Source: an uncultured Clostridia bacterium (lineage in GTDB: Bacteria > Bacillota > Clostridia > Christensenellales > Aristaeellaceae). From it: DNA of 7,921 nt. A program made the translations under genes and the position numbers. Positions within the stretch are counted from its first letter, which is position 1, and each line of letters opens with the position of its first letter. The DNA is taken from NCBI GenBank assembly GCA_946042585.1, contig CAMGDO010000029.1:1-7921 (forward strand), given 5' to 3'. This document shows positions 1 to 6,039 of the stretch, piece after piece. The notes below the pieces were generated by a model. It saw nothing but the letters and a program-made list of their open reading frames with translations, was not told the origin of the DNA and searched no databases.

Positions 1-79
1 TGTCCAATCTGATCAGCCAGCACCTCGTAATACTTGTCTTCCGCATTGGCCTGCTTGAGCTGGCTGATCAGATTGGACA
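1..79. repeat. Perfect 21-bp inverted repeat at the window edge
   Basis: Bases 1-21 are the exact reverse complement of bases 59-79, with a 37-base spacer. The inner copy (59-79) encodes the family-typical oadA segment LSNLISQ. The outer copy occupies the place where the family normally continues with a different sequence. This looks like a fold-back join at a contig end and not a biological repeat. Confidence 0.9.
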
Positions 80-989
80 GCATGCCGCCGGGCACCTGAT
101 ACACCAGCGTTTTCACGTCGGTATTGAGCACCTTGGGATCCAGCGAGCCAGCTTCCTTCAGGCGGGCAGCCACCTTGCGGAAATGCTCGGAAGCCTTCAT
201 CAGCTTGTCCATATCCAGGCCCGTGTCATACTCTGTGCCCTTCATGGTGGCCACCAGCGCCTCGGTGGAGGGCTGGGACGTACCGTTGGCCAGAGGCGAC
301 AGCGCGGTATCCACGATATCCACGCCCGCCTGCGCCGCCATCAGATACACCATGTCGCCCGTGCCGGTGGTGTTGTGCGTATGCAGGTGAATGGGCACCT
401 TGATGTTTTCCTTGAGCTTCTTCACCAGAGAATACGCATCATAAGGCAGCAGCAGGTTCGCCATATCCTTGATGCAGATGGTATCAGCGCCCATCTGCTC
501 AATCTCTTTGGCGAGCTTGACGAAGTATTCCTCGTTGTGCACGGGGCTGACGGTGTAGCTGATGCAGCCTTCCGCCAGACCGCCGTATTTCTTCACCGCA
601 CGCATGGAACGCTCGATATTGCGCGGGTCGTTCAGCGCGTCGAAGATACGCACCACATCAATGCCGTTTTCGATGGACTTGGCGCAGAACGCATCCACCA
701 CATCATCGGCATAATGCTTGTATCCCAGAAGGTTCTGACCGCGCAGCAGCATCTGCAGCTTCGTGTTGGGCATATGCTTGCGCAGCTGGCGCAGACGCTC
801 CCACGGATCCTCCGCCAGGAAGCGCATGCAGCTGTCAAACGTAGCGCCGCCCCAGCATTCCAGTGACCAGTAGCCGATGCTGTCGAGAATTTCGCACGCC
901 GGCAGCATATCGTCCAGACGCATACGGGTGGCCGCCTGGGACTGATGCGCGTCGCGCAGGATGGTATCGGTAATATGAAGCTTTGCCAT
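1..989 (-). CDS. oadA: Oxaloacetate decarboxylase alpha subunit (carboxyltransferase), C-terminus cut by window edge
   Basis: This is the cytoplasmic carboxyltransferase that moves the carboxyl group of oxaloacetate to biotin, releasing pyruvate. About 329 residues are visible. The TIM-barrel family motifs appear in order: TILRDAHQS (residues 9-17, with the metal-binding Asp13), WGGATFD (46-52), RIFDALND (114-121), IKDMANLL (173-180, with the lysine expected to be carbamylated) and HLHTHNTTG (201-209, metal-binding histidines). The start ATG at 989-987 follows GGAGG with an 8-base gap. The gene begins 14 bases after oadB and is the last visible gene of the pckA-oad operon. Family members run to about 450-600 residues, so the C-terminal part is missing and any attached biotin domain cannot be judged. 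The last few residues (DQIG) depart from the usual family sequence and fall in a 21-bp inverted repeat, so they are probably not native. The pyruvate carboxylase B subunit is related, but the OadB and OadG neighbours favour the decarboxylase. Confidence 0.94.
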   Translation of the reverse strand, partial: MAKLHITDTILRDAHQSQAATRMRLDDMLPACEILDSIGYWSLECWGGATFDSCMRFLAEDPWERLRQLRKHMPNTKLQMLLRGQNLLGYKHYADDVVDAFCAKSIENGIDVVRIFDALNDPRNIERSMRAVKKYGGLAEGCISYTVSPVHNEEYFVKLAKEIEQMGADTICIKDMANLLLPYDAYSLVKKLKENIKVPIHLHTHNTTGTGDMVYLMAAQAGVDIVDTALSPLANGTSQPSTEALVATMKGTEYDTGLDMDKLMKASEHFRKVAARLKEAGSLDPKVLNTDVKTLVYQVPGGMLSNLISQLKQANAEDKYYEVLADQIG

Positions 990-1003
990 TTATCCTACCT
1001 CCG

Positions 1004-2170
1004 TTACACGCCGAACAGCGCCAGCATGACGCCCGCAGCAATGGCGGAACCAATCACGCCCGCCACATTGGGGCCCATGGCATGCATCAGCAGGAAGTTG
1101 CCGGGATCGGCCTTCTGGCCTTCCTTCTGGCTCACGCGAGCAGCCATCGGCACGGCAGACACGCCGGCAGAGCCGATGAGCGGATTGATCTTTTCCTTGA
1201 GGAAGAGGTTCATGAACTTGGCCAGCAGTACGCCGCCCGCACTGCCGCAGCCAAAGGCGAAAATGCCCATTGCCATGATCAGCAGCGTCTGCCCCGTCAG
1301 GAAGGTCTTGGCCGTCGCCGTCGCGCCAACGCATACGCCCAGGAACACCGTCACGATGTTCATCAGCTCGTTCTGCACGGTTTTGTCCAGACGCTCGGTC
1401 ACGCCGCACTCATGCAGCAGATTGCCCAGCATCAGGCAGCCAATCAGCGGAGCGGCAGAGGGCACCAGCAGCGCCACAAAGATGGTCACCACGAAGGGGA
1501 AGATGATCTTTTCGGTCTTGCTCACCTTGCGCAGCGGCTTCATCACGATCTTGCGCTCTTTCTCGGTGGTCAGCGCGCGCATGATGGGCGGCTGAATCAC
1601 GGGAACCAGCGCCATGTAGGAGTAGGCAGCCACGGCGATGGCGCCCAGCAGATGGGGAGCCAGACGGATGGCGGTATAGATGGCGGTGGGGCCGTCTGCG
1701 CCACCGATGATGCCAATGGCGCCTGCTTCCGAAGAGGTGAAGCCCGTCAGGCGGGCCAGGATGAATACGATGAAAATGCCCAGCTGGGCAGCCGCGCCCA
1801 GCAGCAGCGTTTTCGGATTGGCCAGCAGCGGTTCAAAATCCGTTCCTGCGCCCACGCCGATGAAGATCAGGCAAGGATAAATGCCCAGCTTGACGCCCAG
1901 ATACAGATAGTCCAGCAATCCGCCCTGATTGGACAATTCTGCCCAGTTGATATGGCCGCCGGCAAACAGCTCTTCATGGAAGAGGCTCGCGCCGGGCAGG
2001 TTGGTCAGCAGCATGCCAAAGGAGATGGGCAGGAGCAGCAGCGGCTCAAACTTCTTGACAATCGCCAGATACGCCAGCACCAGCGCAATGACGATCATCA
2101 CCAGCATTTTCCAGTTGTCGCCAATCAGGGAAAAGCCGGTCTGATTCCAGAAATTGATGATTGTTTCCAT
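1004..2170 (-). CDS. oadB: Sodium ion-translocating decarboxylase beta subunit
   Basis: This integral membrane subunit decarboxylates carboxybiotin and couples that step to sodium export. The product is 388 residues with many hydrophobic helices, a normal length for the OadB/GcdB/MmdB family. [12 protein letters not shown] lies at 156-167, and Asp159 matches the essential Asp203 of the Klebsiella enzyme. The segment from Asn329 to Arg345 keeps Asn329, Gly333, Ser338 and Arg345 at the same spacing as Klebsiella Asn373, Gly377, Ser382 and Arg389, the residues tied to sodium binding and transport. The key residues known to me are therefore intact and the pump should be functional. The start at 2170 is preceded by GGAGG with a 7-base gap. 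It sits 15 bases after the biotin carrier gene and 14 bases before oadA. The beta subunit alone cannot distinguish oxaloacetate, methylmalonyl-CoA and glutaconyl-CoA decarboxylases. The OadA-type alpha subunit and pckA next door point to oxaloacetate. Confidence 0.95.
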   Translation of the reverse strand: METIINFWNQTGFSLIGDNWKMLVMIVIALVLAYLAIVKKFEPLLLLPISFGMLLTNLPGASLFHEELFAGGHINWAELSNQGGLLDYLYLGVKLGIYPCLIFIGVGAGTDFEPLLANPKTLLLGAAAQLGIFIVFILARLTGFTSSEAGAIGIIGGADGPTAIYTAIRLAPHLLGAIAVAAYSYMALVPVIQPPIMRALTTEKERKIVMKPLRKVSKTEKIIFPFVVTIFVALLVPSAAPLIGCLMLGNLLHECGVTERLDKTVQNELMNIVTVFLGVCVGATATAKTFLTGQTLLIMAMGIFAFGCGSAGGVLLAKFMNLFLKEKINPLIGSAGVSAVPMAARVSQKEGQKADPGNFLLMHAMGPNVAGVIGSAIAAGVMLALFGV

Positions 2171-2185
2171 GCTTCAGCCTCCGCC

Positions 2186-2536
2186 TTACGCGATGGTCAC
2201 AAGCACGGCGCCGGACTGCACGGACTGGCCCTTGGTCACCTGCACAGAGGCAACGGTGCCGTCATTGGGCGCCATAATTTCATTCTCCATCTTCATGGCT
2301 TCCAGCACCACCAGCACGTCGCCGCGCTTGACCTCCTGACCGGCGGTCACATTCACCGCCAGAACAGTGCCGGGCATGGGGGCGTTCACAGTCTTGCCGC
2401 CGGCGGCAGGCGCGGCGGGGGCGGGAGCGGCAGCGGGAGCCAGCGCGGCGGCAGGCGCAACGGCAGCTTCGCCTTCCAGCACTTCCACGGTGATATCATA
2501 CTGCGTGCCGTTTACATTTACGCGATACTTTTTCAT
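2186..2536 (-). CDS. Stand-alone biotin carboxyl carrier protein of the decarboxylase
   Basis: This protein carries the biotin that shuttles the carboxyl group from OadA to OadB. It has 116 residues in three parts: a short N-terminal segment (1-22), an alanine/proline-rich flexible linker (about 24-47), and a biotinyl domain (48-116) with the EAMKM motif at 79-83, where Lys82 is the biotin attachment site. The start at 2536 follows AAGGAAGG with a 9-base gap. A longer reading from 2815 overlaps the upstream gene and lacks this signal. Its size and layout match the gamma (biotin) subunits of methylmalonyl-CoA and glutaconyl-CoA decarboxylases (MmdC, GcdC). In Klebsiella the biotin domain is instead fused to OadA. 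It lies between the OadG-like gene and oadB, with gaps of 29 and 15 bases. Biotin addition would need a BirA-type ligase encoded elsewhere. Confidence 0.94.
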   Translation of the reverse strand: MKKYRVNVNGTQYDITVEVLEGEAAVAPAAALAPAAAPAPAAPAAGGKTVNAPMPGTVLAVNVTAGQEVKRGDVLVVLEAMKMENEIMAPNDGTVASVQVTKGQSVQSGAVLVTIA

Positions 2537-2565
2537 GGGGTTATACCTTCCTTTCGTTCTGCTCA

Positions 2566-2994
2566 TCAGACGCGCTTGATGCTGTGGATGCAGATGGCGC
2601 GCACATCCTTGCCCAGCTCTTCCGCCAGGGCTACGGACACAGCCGCCACCAGCTCCGCGCGGTTGGGAATCGCCTCGGCAACCGGCGCTGCCGGCTGAGG
2701 CTGCGCTTTTTCTTCCTTCCGGGCGTTCACACGCTTCATGATCGCACCCATCGCGCTGATGAGAACAATCAGACAGATCAGGCCGATGAACACAATGCTG
2801 ATGCCCATCACGCACACAAACCAGGTCGCAATCTCTGTCGGGGCAGCAATGGTCTCTTCAATCGTTTCCACCGCAGCCGCCGCAGCGGCGCCCTCCAGCG
2901 TTTCGCCCGCTTCCGCCGTGCCTTCGGCCAGGCCGGACACGCACAGAACAAGCGAGAGCAGCAGAGCGGCAATGACAGTCAACCACTTCTTCAT
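2566..2994 (-). CDS. oadG: OadG-like small membrane subunit of sodium-pumping decarboxylase
   Basis: This is a 142-residue protein of the OadG/GcdD/MmdD type, which anchors and assembles the decarboxylase at the membrane. It begins with a hydrophobic signal-like stretch (residues 4-22). An acidic, alanine-rich segment follows (about 23-55), then one strong membrane helix (about 57-85), a charged stretch, a proline/alanine linker (about 98-109) and a C-terminal tail ending in HSIKRV. That tail resembles the end of clostridial OadG-family proteins. Whether the first hydrophobic stretch is cleaved cannot be told by eye. The start at 2994 follows GAGG with a 10-base gap, 15 bases after the pckA stop codon, and the biotin carrier starts 29 bases downstream. 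The call rests on the membrane-helix layout plus operon position, because this subunit is poorly conserved in sequence. Confidence 0.86.
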   Translation of the reverse strand: MKKWLTVIAALLLSLVLCVSGLAEGTAEAGETLEGAAAAAAVETIEETIAAPTEIATWFVCVMGISIVFIGLICLIVLISAMGAIMKRVNARKEEKAQPQPAAPVAEAIPNRAELVAAVSVALAEELGKDVRAICIHSIKRV

Positions 2995-3009
2995 TTTCGC
3001 TTTACCTCA

Positions 3010-4572
3010 TTAACCCTGGGGACCGGCTTCCACGATTTCCTTGGACATGTGGGTATACTTGGTGAAGTTCTCACGGAACATCTGCGCAAGCTTGCGGGCG
3101 GCGGCTTCATAGGCAGCCTTGTCTTCCCAGGTTTTTTCGGGAATCAGCAGATCGGCAGGCACACCCTCGCAGGCGGTGGGCACGGCCACGCCAAAGTACG
3201 GATCCTTCACAAATTCGCCCTTTTCCAGATCGCCGTTGAGCGCGGCGGTCACCATGGCGCGGGTATAGCTGAGCTTGGTGCGCTTGCCCGTGCCGTTCCA
3301 GCCCGTGTTCACCAGATACACGTTCGCGCCGCTCTTTTCCACCTTTTCAGCCAGCATTTCGGCATAAACGGAGGGATCCAGCGGCAGGAAGGGCTCGCCA
3401 AAGCAGGTGGAGAAGGTGGGAACGGGAGAGGTGATGCCAATCTCGGTGCCCGCCAGCTTGCTGGTGAAGCCGGACACGAAGTAGTACATCGCCTGGTTGC
3501 GGTCAAGCTTGGAGATGGGCGGCAGCACGCCGAACGCATCAGCCGTCAGGAAGATCACGGTCTTGGGGGTGGAGCCCACGCCGTCCAGCTTGGCGTTGTT
3601 GATGAACTCCACAGGATAGCCCACGCGGCTGTTTTCCGCCAGGGAAGCATCGTCAAAGTCGAACTCGCGGGTGTCGGGATCCATCACCACGTTTTCCACC
3701 AGCGCGCCGAACTTGATGGCGTTGTAGATATCAGGTTCCTTCTCGGCAGAGAGGTTGATGCACTTGGCATAGCAGCCGCCCTCGAAGTTGAACACGCTGT
3801 CTTCAGACCAGCCATGCTCGTCATCGCCGATCAGCTGACGGTTGGGATCGGCAGACAGCGTGGTCTTGCCGGTGCCGGACAGGCCGAAGAACACGGCAGA
3901 ATCGCCATCCTTGCCGATATTGGCGGAGCAGTGCATGGGGAACACGCCCATCTTGGGCAGCACATAGTTCATCACGGAGAACACGCTCTTCTTGATTTCG
4001 CCGGCATACTGGGAGCCGCAGATGACGACCATCTTGGCTTCATAATCCACCAGAATGGCAGCCTCGGAGCGGGTACCGTCGATTTCGGGCACGCACTTGA
4101 AGCCGGGCGCCGCAATGATGGTATAGTCTTCAGAAAAATCAGCCAGCTGTTCGGCCGTGGGACGGCGCAGCAGCTGATGGATAAACAGATTCTGGCTGGC
4201 CAGCTCATTGATGATGCGGAAGGACTTGGCATATTTCTTGTCCGCGCCGGCAAAGCCGTCAAAGATGAATATCTCGCGATTCTGCAGATACGCCACAACC
4301 TTGCCCAGAATCGCATCAAACTTTTCCTTCTCGATCGGACGGTTCACCTTGCCCCAGGCAATTTCATCATGCACAGCGGGCGTATCGACAATAAACTTGT
4401 CATTGGCGCTGCGGCCGGTATATTTGCCGGTCTTGACAACCAGCGCACCGGTGTTGCTAAGGGTGCCCTCGCCGCGGCGCAGAGCAGCCTCAACCAGCTG
4501 AGCAGGGGTCAGATTGCGGTACACCGCCTTCGGGTTGATGATGCCGTACTTTTCAATGCCGTAGGTTTCCAT
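3010..4572 (-). CDS. pckA: Phosphoenolpyruvate carboxykinase (ATP)
   Basis: This cytoplasmic enzyme interconverts oxaloacetate plus ATP and PEP plus CO2 plus ADP. The 520-residue product has the normal length for the ATP-type family. Visible motifs are GRSANDKF (53-60, substrate-binding Arg54), GEIKKSVFSVMNY (191-203, metal-binding lysine), MHCSANIG (213-220, metal-binding His214), the P-loop GLSGTGKTT (230-238, Lys236) and LIGDDEHGW (247-255, metal-binding Asp pair). YFVSGFTSKLAGTE follows at 364-377. The active site looks complete. The start ATG is preceded by AAAGGAGG with an 8-base gap. The gene leads the operon, with the OadG-like gene only 15 bases downstream, so it is probably co-transcribed with the oxaloacetate decarboxylase. 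That context suggests it works in the PEP-carboxylating, ATP-forming direction, which is an inference. Its leader is long and can form stable hairpins. Confidence 0.99.
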   Translation of the reverse strand: METYGIEKYGIINPKAVYRNLTPAQLVEAALRRGEGTLSNTGALVVKTGKYTGRSANDKFIVDTPAVHDEIAWGKVNRPIEKEKFDAILGKVVAYLQNREIFIFDGFAGADKKYAKSFRIINELASQNLFIHQLLRRPTAEQLADFSEDYTIIAAPGFKCVPEIDGTRSEAAILVDYEAKMVVICGSQYAGEIKKSVFSVMNYVLPKMGVFPMHCSANIGKDGDSAVFFGLSGTGKTTLSADPNRQLIGDDEHGWSEDSVFNFEGGCYAKCINLSAEKEPDIYNAIKFGALVENVVMDPDTREFDFDDASLAENSRVGYPVEFINNAKLDGVGSTPKTVIFLTADAFGVLPPISKLDRNQAMYYFVSGFTSKLAGTEIGITSPVPTFSTCFGEPFLPLDPSVYAEMLAEKVEKSGANVYLVNTGWNGTGKRTKLSYTRAMVTAALNGDLEKGEFVKDPYFGVAVPTACEGVPADLLIPEKTWEDKAAYEAAARKLAQMFRENFTKYTHMSKEIVEAGPQG

Positions 4573-4613
4573 AAGGTCTGCCTCCTTTGATTTTGAACGC
4601 AGGAGCCGCCAGC

Positions 4614-4673
4614 ATCCGGTTCAGGCGGGCGAAATGCGCCCCTGCGCCGGATCAGCGCGTCTCTCTGCGCTGA
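4614..4673 (-). promoter_or_regulatory. Two adjacent hairpins in the pckA leader RNA
   Basis: In the RNA made towards pckA, the first hairpin pairs 4667-4673 with 4652-4658 (7 bp, 8-base loop). The second pairs 4647-4652 with 4614-4619, then 4641-4644 with 4622-4625, then 4637-4640 with 4628-4631. That gives 14 bp in three helices, interrupted by one 2+2-base internal loop and a 2-base bulge, with a 5-base loop. Neither hairpin is followed by a run of U, so they are not intrinsic terminators. Closer to the gene, 4601-4605 can pair with the Shine-Dalgarno bases at 4582-4586. No known riboswitch consensus was recognised. Pairings were read by eye without energy calculation. Confidence 0.45.
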
Positions 4674-4728
4674 ATCGGTTTCTTTGGTGACGTGATCGAT
4701 TTGGAAAAAACCAACTCTCACCGAATAC

Positions 4729-4757
4729 ATCATATACCGAACTTACAACAATTTGAA
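4729..4757 (-). promoter_or_regulatory. Candidate sigma-A promoter for the pckA-oad operon
   Basis: On the minus strand, TTCAAA (4757-4752, 4 of 6 consensus) and TATGAT (4734-4729, 5 of 6 consensus) are separated by exactly 17 bases. Transcription would begin near 4722 and give a leader of about 150 bases before pckA. The -35 match is modest, which fits a promoter that needs an activator, and a dyad lies just upstream. Other hexamer pairs can be drawn in this AT-rich stretch. Confidence 0.45.
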
Positions 4758-4777
4758 ATTCCAAAGCGGCATATCTC

Positions 4778-4797
4778 CATATATTTTTCAATATATG
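4778..4797. repeat. Perfect 8-bp dyad, likely operator
   Basis: CATATATT at 4778-4785 and AATATATG at 4790-4797 are perfect inverted repeats around a 4-base centre. For the proposed pckA start near 4722, the dyad is centred about 65 bases upstream, a usual position for an activator of the CRP/FNR type. The bound protein cannot be named from the sequence, and AT-rich dyads also arise by chance. Confidence 0.5.
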
Positions 4798-4842
4798 TTT
4801 CAGAATGATTTCGTTTCCCCGCATTTATTTCAGAATCATCTC
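4798..4842. repeat. Pair of 15-bp direct repeats, 30 bp apart
   Basis: TTTCAGAATGATTTC at 4798-4812 and TTTCAGAATCATCTC at 4828-4842 agree at 13 of 15 bases. The period of 30 bp is close to three helical turns, so both copies face the same side of the DNA. They touch the dyad at 4778-4797 and lie between the two divergent promoters. This is consistent with tandem binding sites for one regulator. Confidence 0.5.
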
Positions 4843-4891
4843 AAATTGGTGCATTCGTTCGCCGCATTCCTGCCTTTACGGCAGGTTCTTA

Positions 4892-4920
4892 TTGACTTTT
4901 TTGCATGCGCCCCTTATCAT
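4892..4920 (+). promoter_or_regulatory. Strong sigma-A promoter for the DUF3842-ECF unit
   Basis: TTGACT (4892-4897) and TATCAT (4915-4920) each differ from consensus at one base and are separated by the ideal 17 bases. Transcription should start near 4927 and give a leader of about 40 bases before the ATG at 4966. A 6-bp inverted repeat, CCTGCC (4869-4874) with GGCAGG (4880-4885), sits just upstream of the -35 box and could be an operator. Confidence 0.78.
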
Positions 4921-4965
4921 AAACGGACAGAAGCTTCAGCGGTTCGCCGCAGGAAAGGAACAGCC

Positions 4966-5403
4966 ATGAGAATCGTCGTGATTGACGGCCAGAGCGGCCG
5001 TCTGGGCAGTCAGCTTGTGGAAGGGCTGCTTGCCGCCGGTCTGGCAGAAAACAACGAAATCCGCGCAGTCGGCACCAATGTGCTGGCCACCAGCAGCATG
5101 CTCAAGGCAGGCGCTGCGTGCGGTGCAACAGGTGAAAACCCTGTGGTCGTTGCCTGCCGGGAGGCAGATGTCATCACCGGCCCCATCGGCATTGTCATTG
5201 CCGATGCGCTGCTGGGAGAAATCACGCCCGTCATGGCCGCAGCCGTGGGGCAGAGCCGCGCATGCAAGGTGCTTTTGCCCGTCAACCGCTGCCGGAACCT
5301 GATTGTCGGGCTGACTGCGTTGTCCCGCACGCAGCTGGTCGAGGCCGCCGTTTCCCAGATTGCCTCACTCTGCTGTGAAAACGCTTCTGAATCACGCTGC
5401 TGA
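4966..5403 (+). CDS. DUF3842 family protein of unknown function
   Basis: This is a 145-residue soluble protein that I recognise as DUF3842, a small family of Firmicutes with no known role. It opens with a beta strand and glycine-rich turn (IVVIDGQSGRLG, 3-14) that looks like a Rossmann-type nucleotide-binding loop. Family-typical segments follow: GTNVLATSSMLKAGA (36-50), GATGENPVVV (53-62), ITGPIGIVIADALLGEITP (70-88) and LLPVNRC (103-109). Family members I remember often have GQGGG in the first loop, so GQSGR here is a mild departure. The start ATG at 4966 follows AGGAAAGGA at good spacing. The frame stays open upstream to 4753, but that part contains the promoter. An ECF S component gene follows after 90 bases with no terminator between, so the two are probably one unit. 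The last residues (CCENASESRC) look like a divergent tail. No function is claimed. Confidence 0.85.
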   Translation: MRIVVIDGQSGRLGSQLVEGLLAAGLAENNEIRAVGTNVLATSSMLKAGAACGATGENPVVVACREADVITGPIGIVIADALLGEITPVMAAAVGQSRACKVLLPVNRCRNLIVGLTALSRTQLVEAAVSQIASLCCENASESRC

Positions 5404-5493
5404 TCAAGTCAGCTGAATCCACGCATCTGAAACAGCGCCATGAAAGCGCCTCTCCCGTCCAAGACAGGGATCAGAGAAGGGAGAAGAATACCA
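5404..5493 (+). promoter_or_regulatory. Leader between DUF3842 and ECF genes with alternative hairpins
   Basis: A small hairpin pairs 5435-5438 with 5446-5449 (GCGC stem, 7-base loop). The bases TCTCCC at 5451-5456 can pair with GGGAGA at 5479-5484, which is the Shine-Dalgarno region of the next gene. Part of the same strand (5453-5459) can instead pair with 5463-5470 (7 bp, one bulged A, 3-base loop), leaving the ribosome site free. The two folds exclude each other. No known riboswitch class was recognised, and no promoter was seen here. Confidence 0.35.
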
Positions 5494-6033
5494 ATGACAA
5501 AACAGAAATCCCCCCGTTTCCTTCCGCTCGTCCTAAGCGCCATGTGCCTTGCCCTTTGCATGGTGCTGCCGCTGCTCACCGGACAGATTCCCCAGGTTGG
5601 CAACGCCCTGTGCCCCATGCACATTCCCGTGCTGCTGTGCGGTCTGCTCTGCGGCCCGTTCTATGGGCTGGCTGTGGGCACCGTCGCCCCGCTGCTGCGC
5701 TTTGTTCTGTTCGGCATGCCGCCGCTCTTTCCCACAGGCACTGCCATGTGCTTCGAACTGGCCGCCTATGGCTTTCTCTCCGGCTGGCTCTGCCGGCTCC
5801 TTCCGCGCAAACCCCTCTGGCTGTATATCACGCTGATTGCCGCCATGCTGGGCGGCCGCGTGGTGTGGGGACTTGCGCAGCTGGTGCTTCTGGGGCTCAG
5901 CGGCAAAAGTTTCACGCTTGCGATGTTTCTGGCAGGCGCCTTCACCAACGCGCTGCCCGGCATCATTCTGCATATCGTGCTGATTCCGCCGCTGGTGCTG
6001 GCGCTGCGAAAGGCGCTGCCGGACACCCTGTAA
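5494..6033 (+). CDS. ECF transporter S component (substrate-binding membrane protein)
   Basis: This 179-residue, very hydrophobic protein has about six membrane helices and few charges. Its length and layout match the S components of energy-coupling factor transporters, which bind a vitamin or similar small molecule and pass it inward with a shared EcfA-EcfA'-EcfT module. The first helix contains AMCLA (16-20), the AxxxA pattern through which S components contact EcfT. The segment PMHIPVLLCGLLCGPFYGLAVG (41-62) and the following LLRFVLFGMPPLFPTGTAM are typical of the S-component family formerly called DUF3816. The start at 5494 is the ATG that follows GGGAG. An upstream ATG at 5440 lies in frame but has no ribosome site. 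The energizing module is not in this window, as is usual for group II ECF systems. The substrate cannot be told from sequence. The gene ends at a strong terminator. Confidence 0.88.
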   Translation: MTKQKSPRFLPLVLSAMCLALCMVLPLLTGQIPQVGNALCPMHIPVLLCGLLCGPFYGLAVGTVAPLLRFVLFGMPPLFPTGTAMCFELAAYGFLSGWLCRLLPRKPLWLYITLIAAMLGGRVVWGLAQLVLLGLSGKSFTLAMFLAGAFTNALPGIILHIVLIPPLVLALRKALPDTL

Positions 6034-6039
6034 GAAAAC

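Larger units (their letters stand above)
4573..4965. promoter_or_regulatory. Divergent control region between pckA and the DUF3842 gene
   Basis: This is a 393-base gap without a convincing gene. The half nearest pckA (4573-4680) is GC-rich and can fold into hairpins. The middle (about 4700-4860) is clearly more AT-rich than the flanking genes and holds a dyad and a pair of direct repeats. The right end holds a strong promoter for the plus-strand genes. Open frames that cross this gap have no ribosome binding site and no recognisable protein content. Confidence 0.85.

Noticed and set aside
183..866. Plus-strand open frame of 227 codons opposite oadA
   Set aside because: Antisense shadow of a gene with unmistakable carboxyltransferase motifs.
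983..2698. Long plus-strand open frame (571 codons) opposite oadB, the biotin carrier and oadG
   Set aside because: The product is rich in His, Gln, Gly and Arg with no recognisable domain. The opposite strand encodes three clear family members with ribosome sites. It is an antisense shadow typical of GC-rich DNA.
2584..4590. Plus-strand open frame of 668 codons spanning all of pckA
   Set aside because: It is longer than pckA, but its composition is that of an antisense shadow, and pckA shows complete catalytic motifs.
4869..4890. Possible terminator hairpin upstream of the plus-strand promoter
   Set aside because: The stem is only 6 bp and is not followed by a clean T run. No gene ends before it, so an operator is the more likely reading.
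4753..4965. N-terminal extension of the DUF3842 gene to an ATG at 4753
   Set aside because: This part contains a near-consensus promoter and no ribosome site before 4753. DUF3842 proteins begin at the short hydrophobic strand seen at 4966.
5440..5493. Earlier ATG at 5440 for the ECF S component
   Set aside because: It has no Shine-Dalgarno sequence, and the added residues are polar and unlike the start of S components. The ATG at 5494 has GGGAG upstream.
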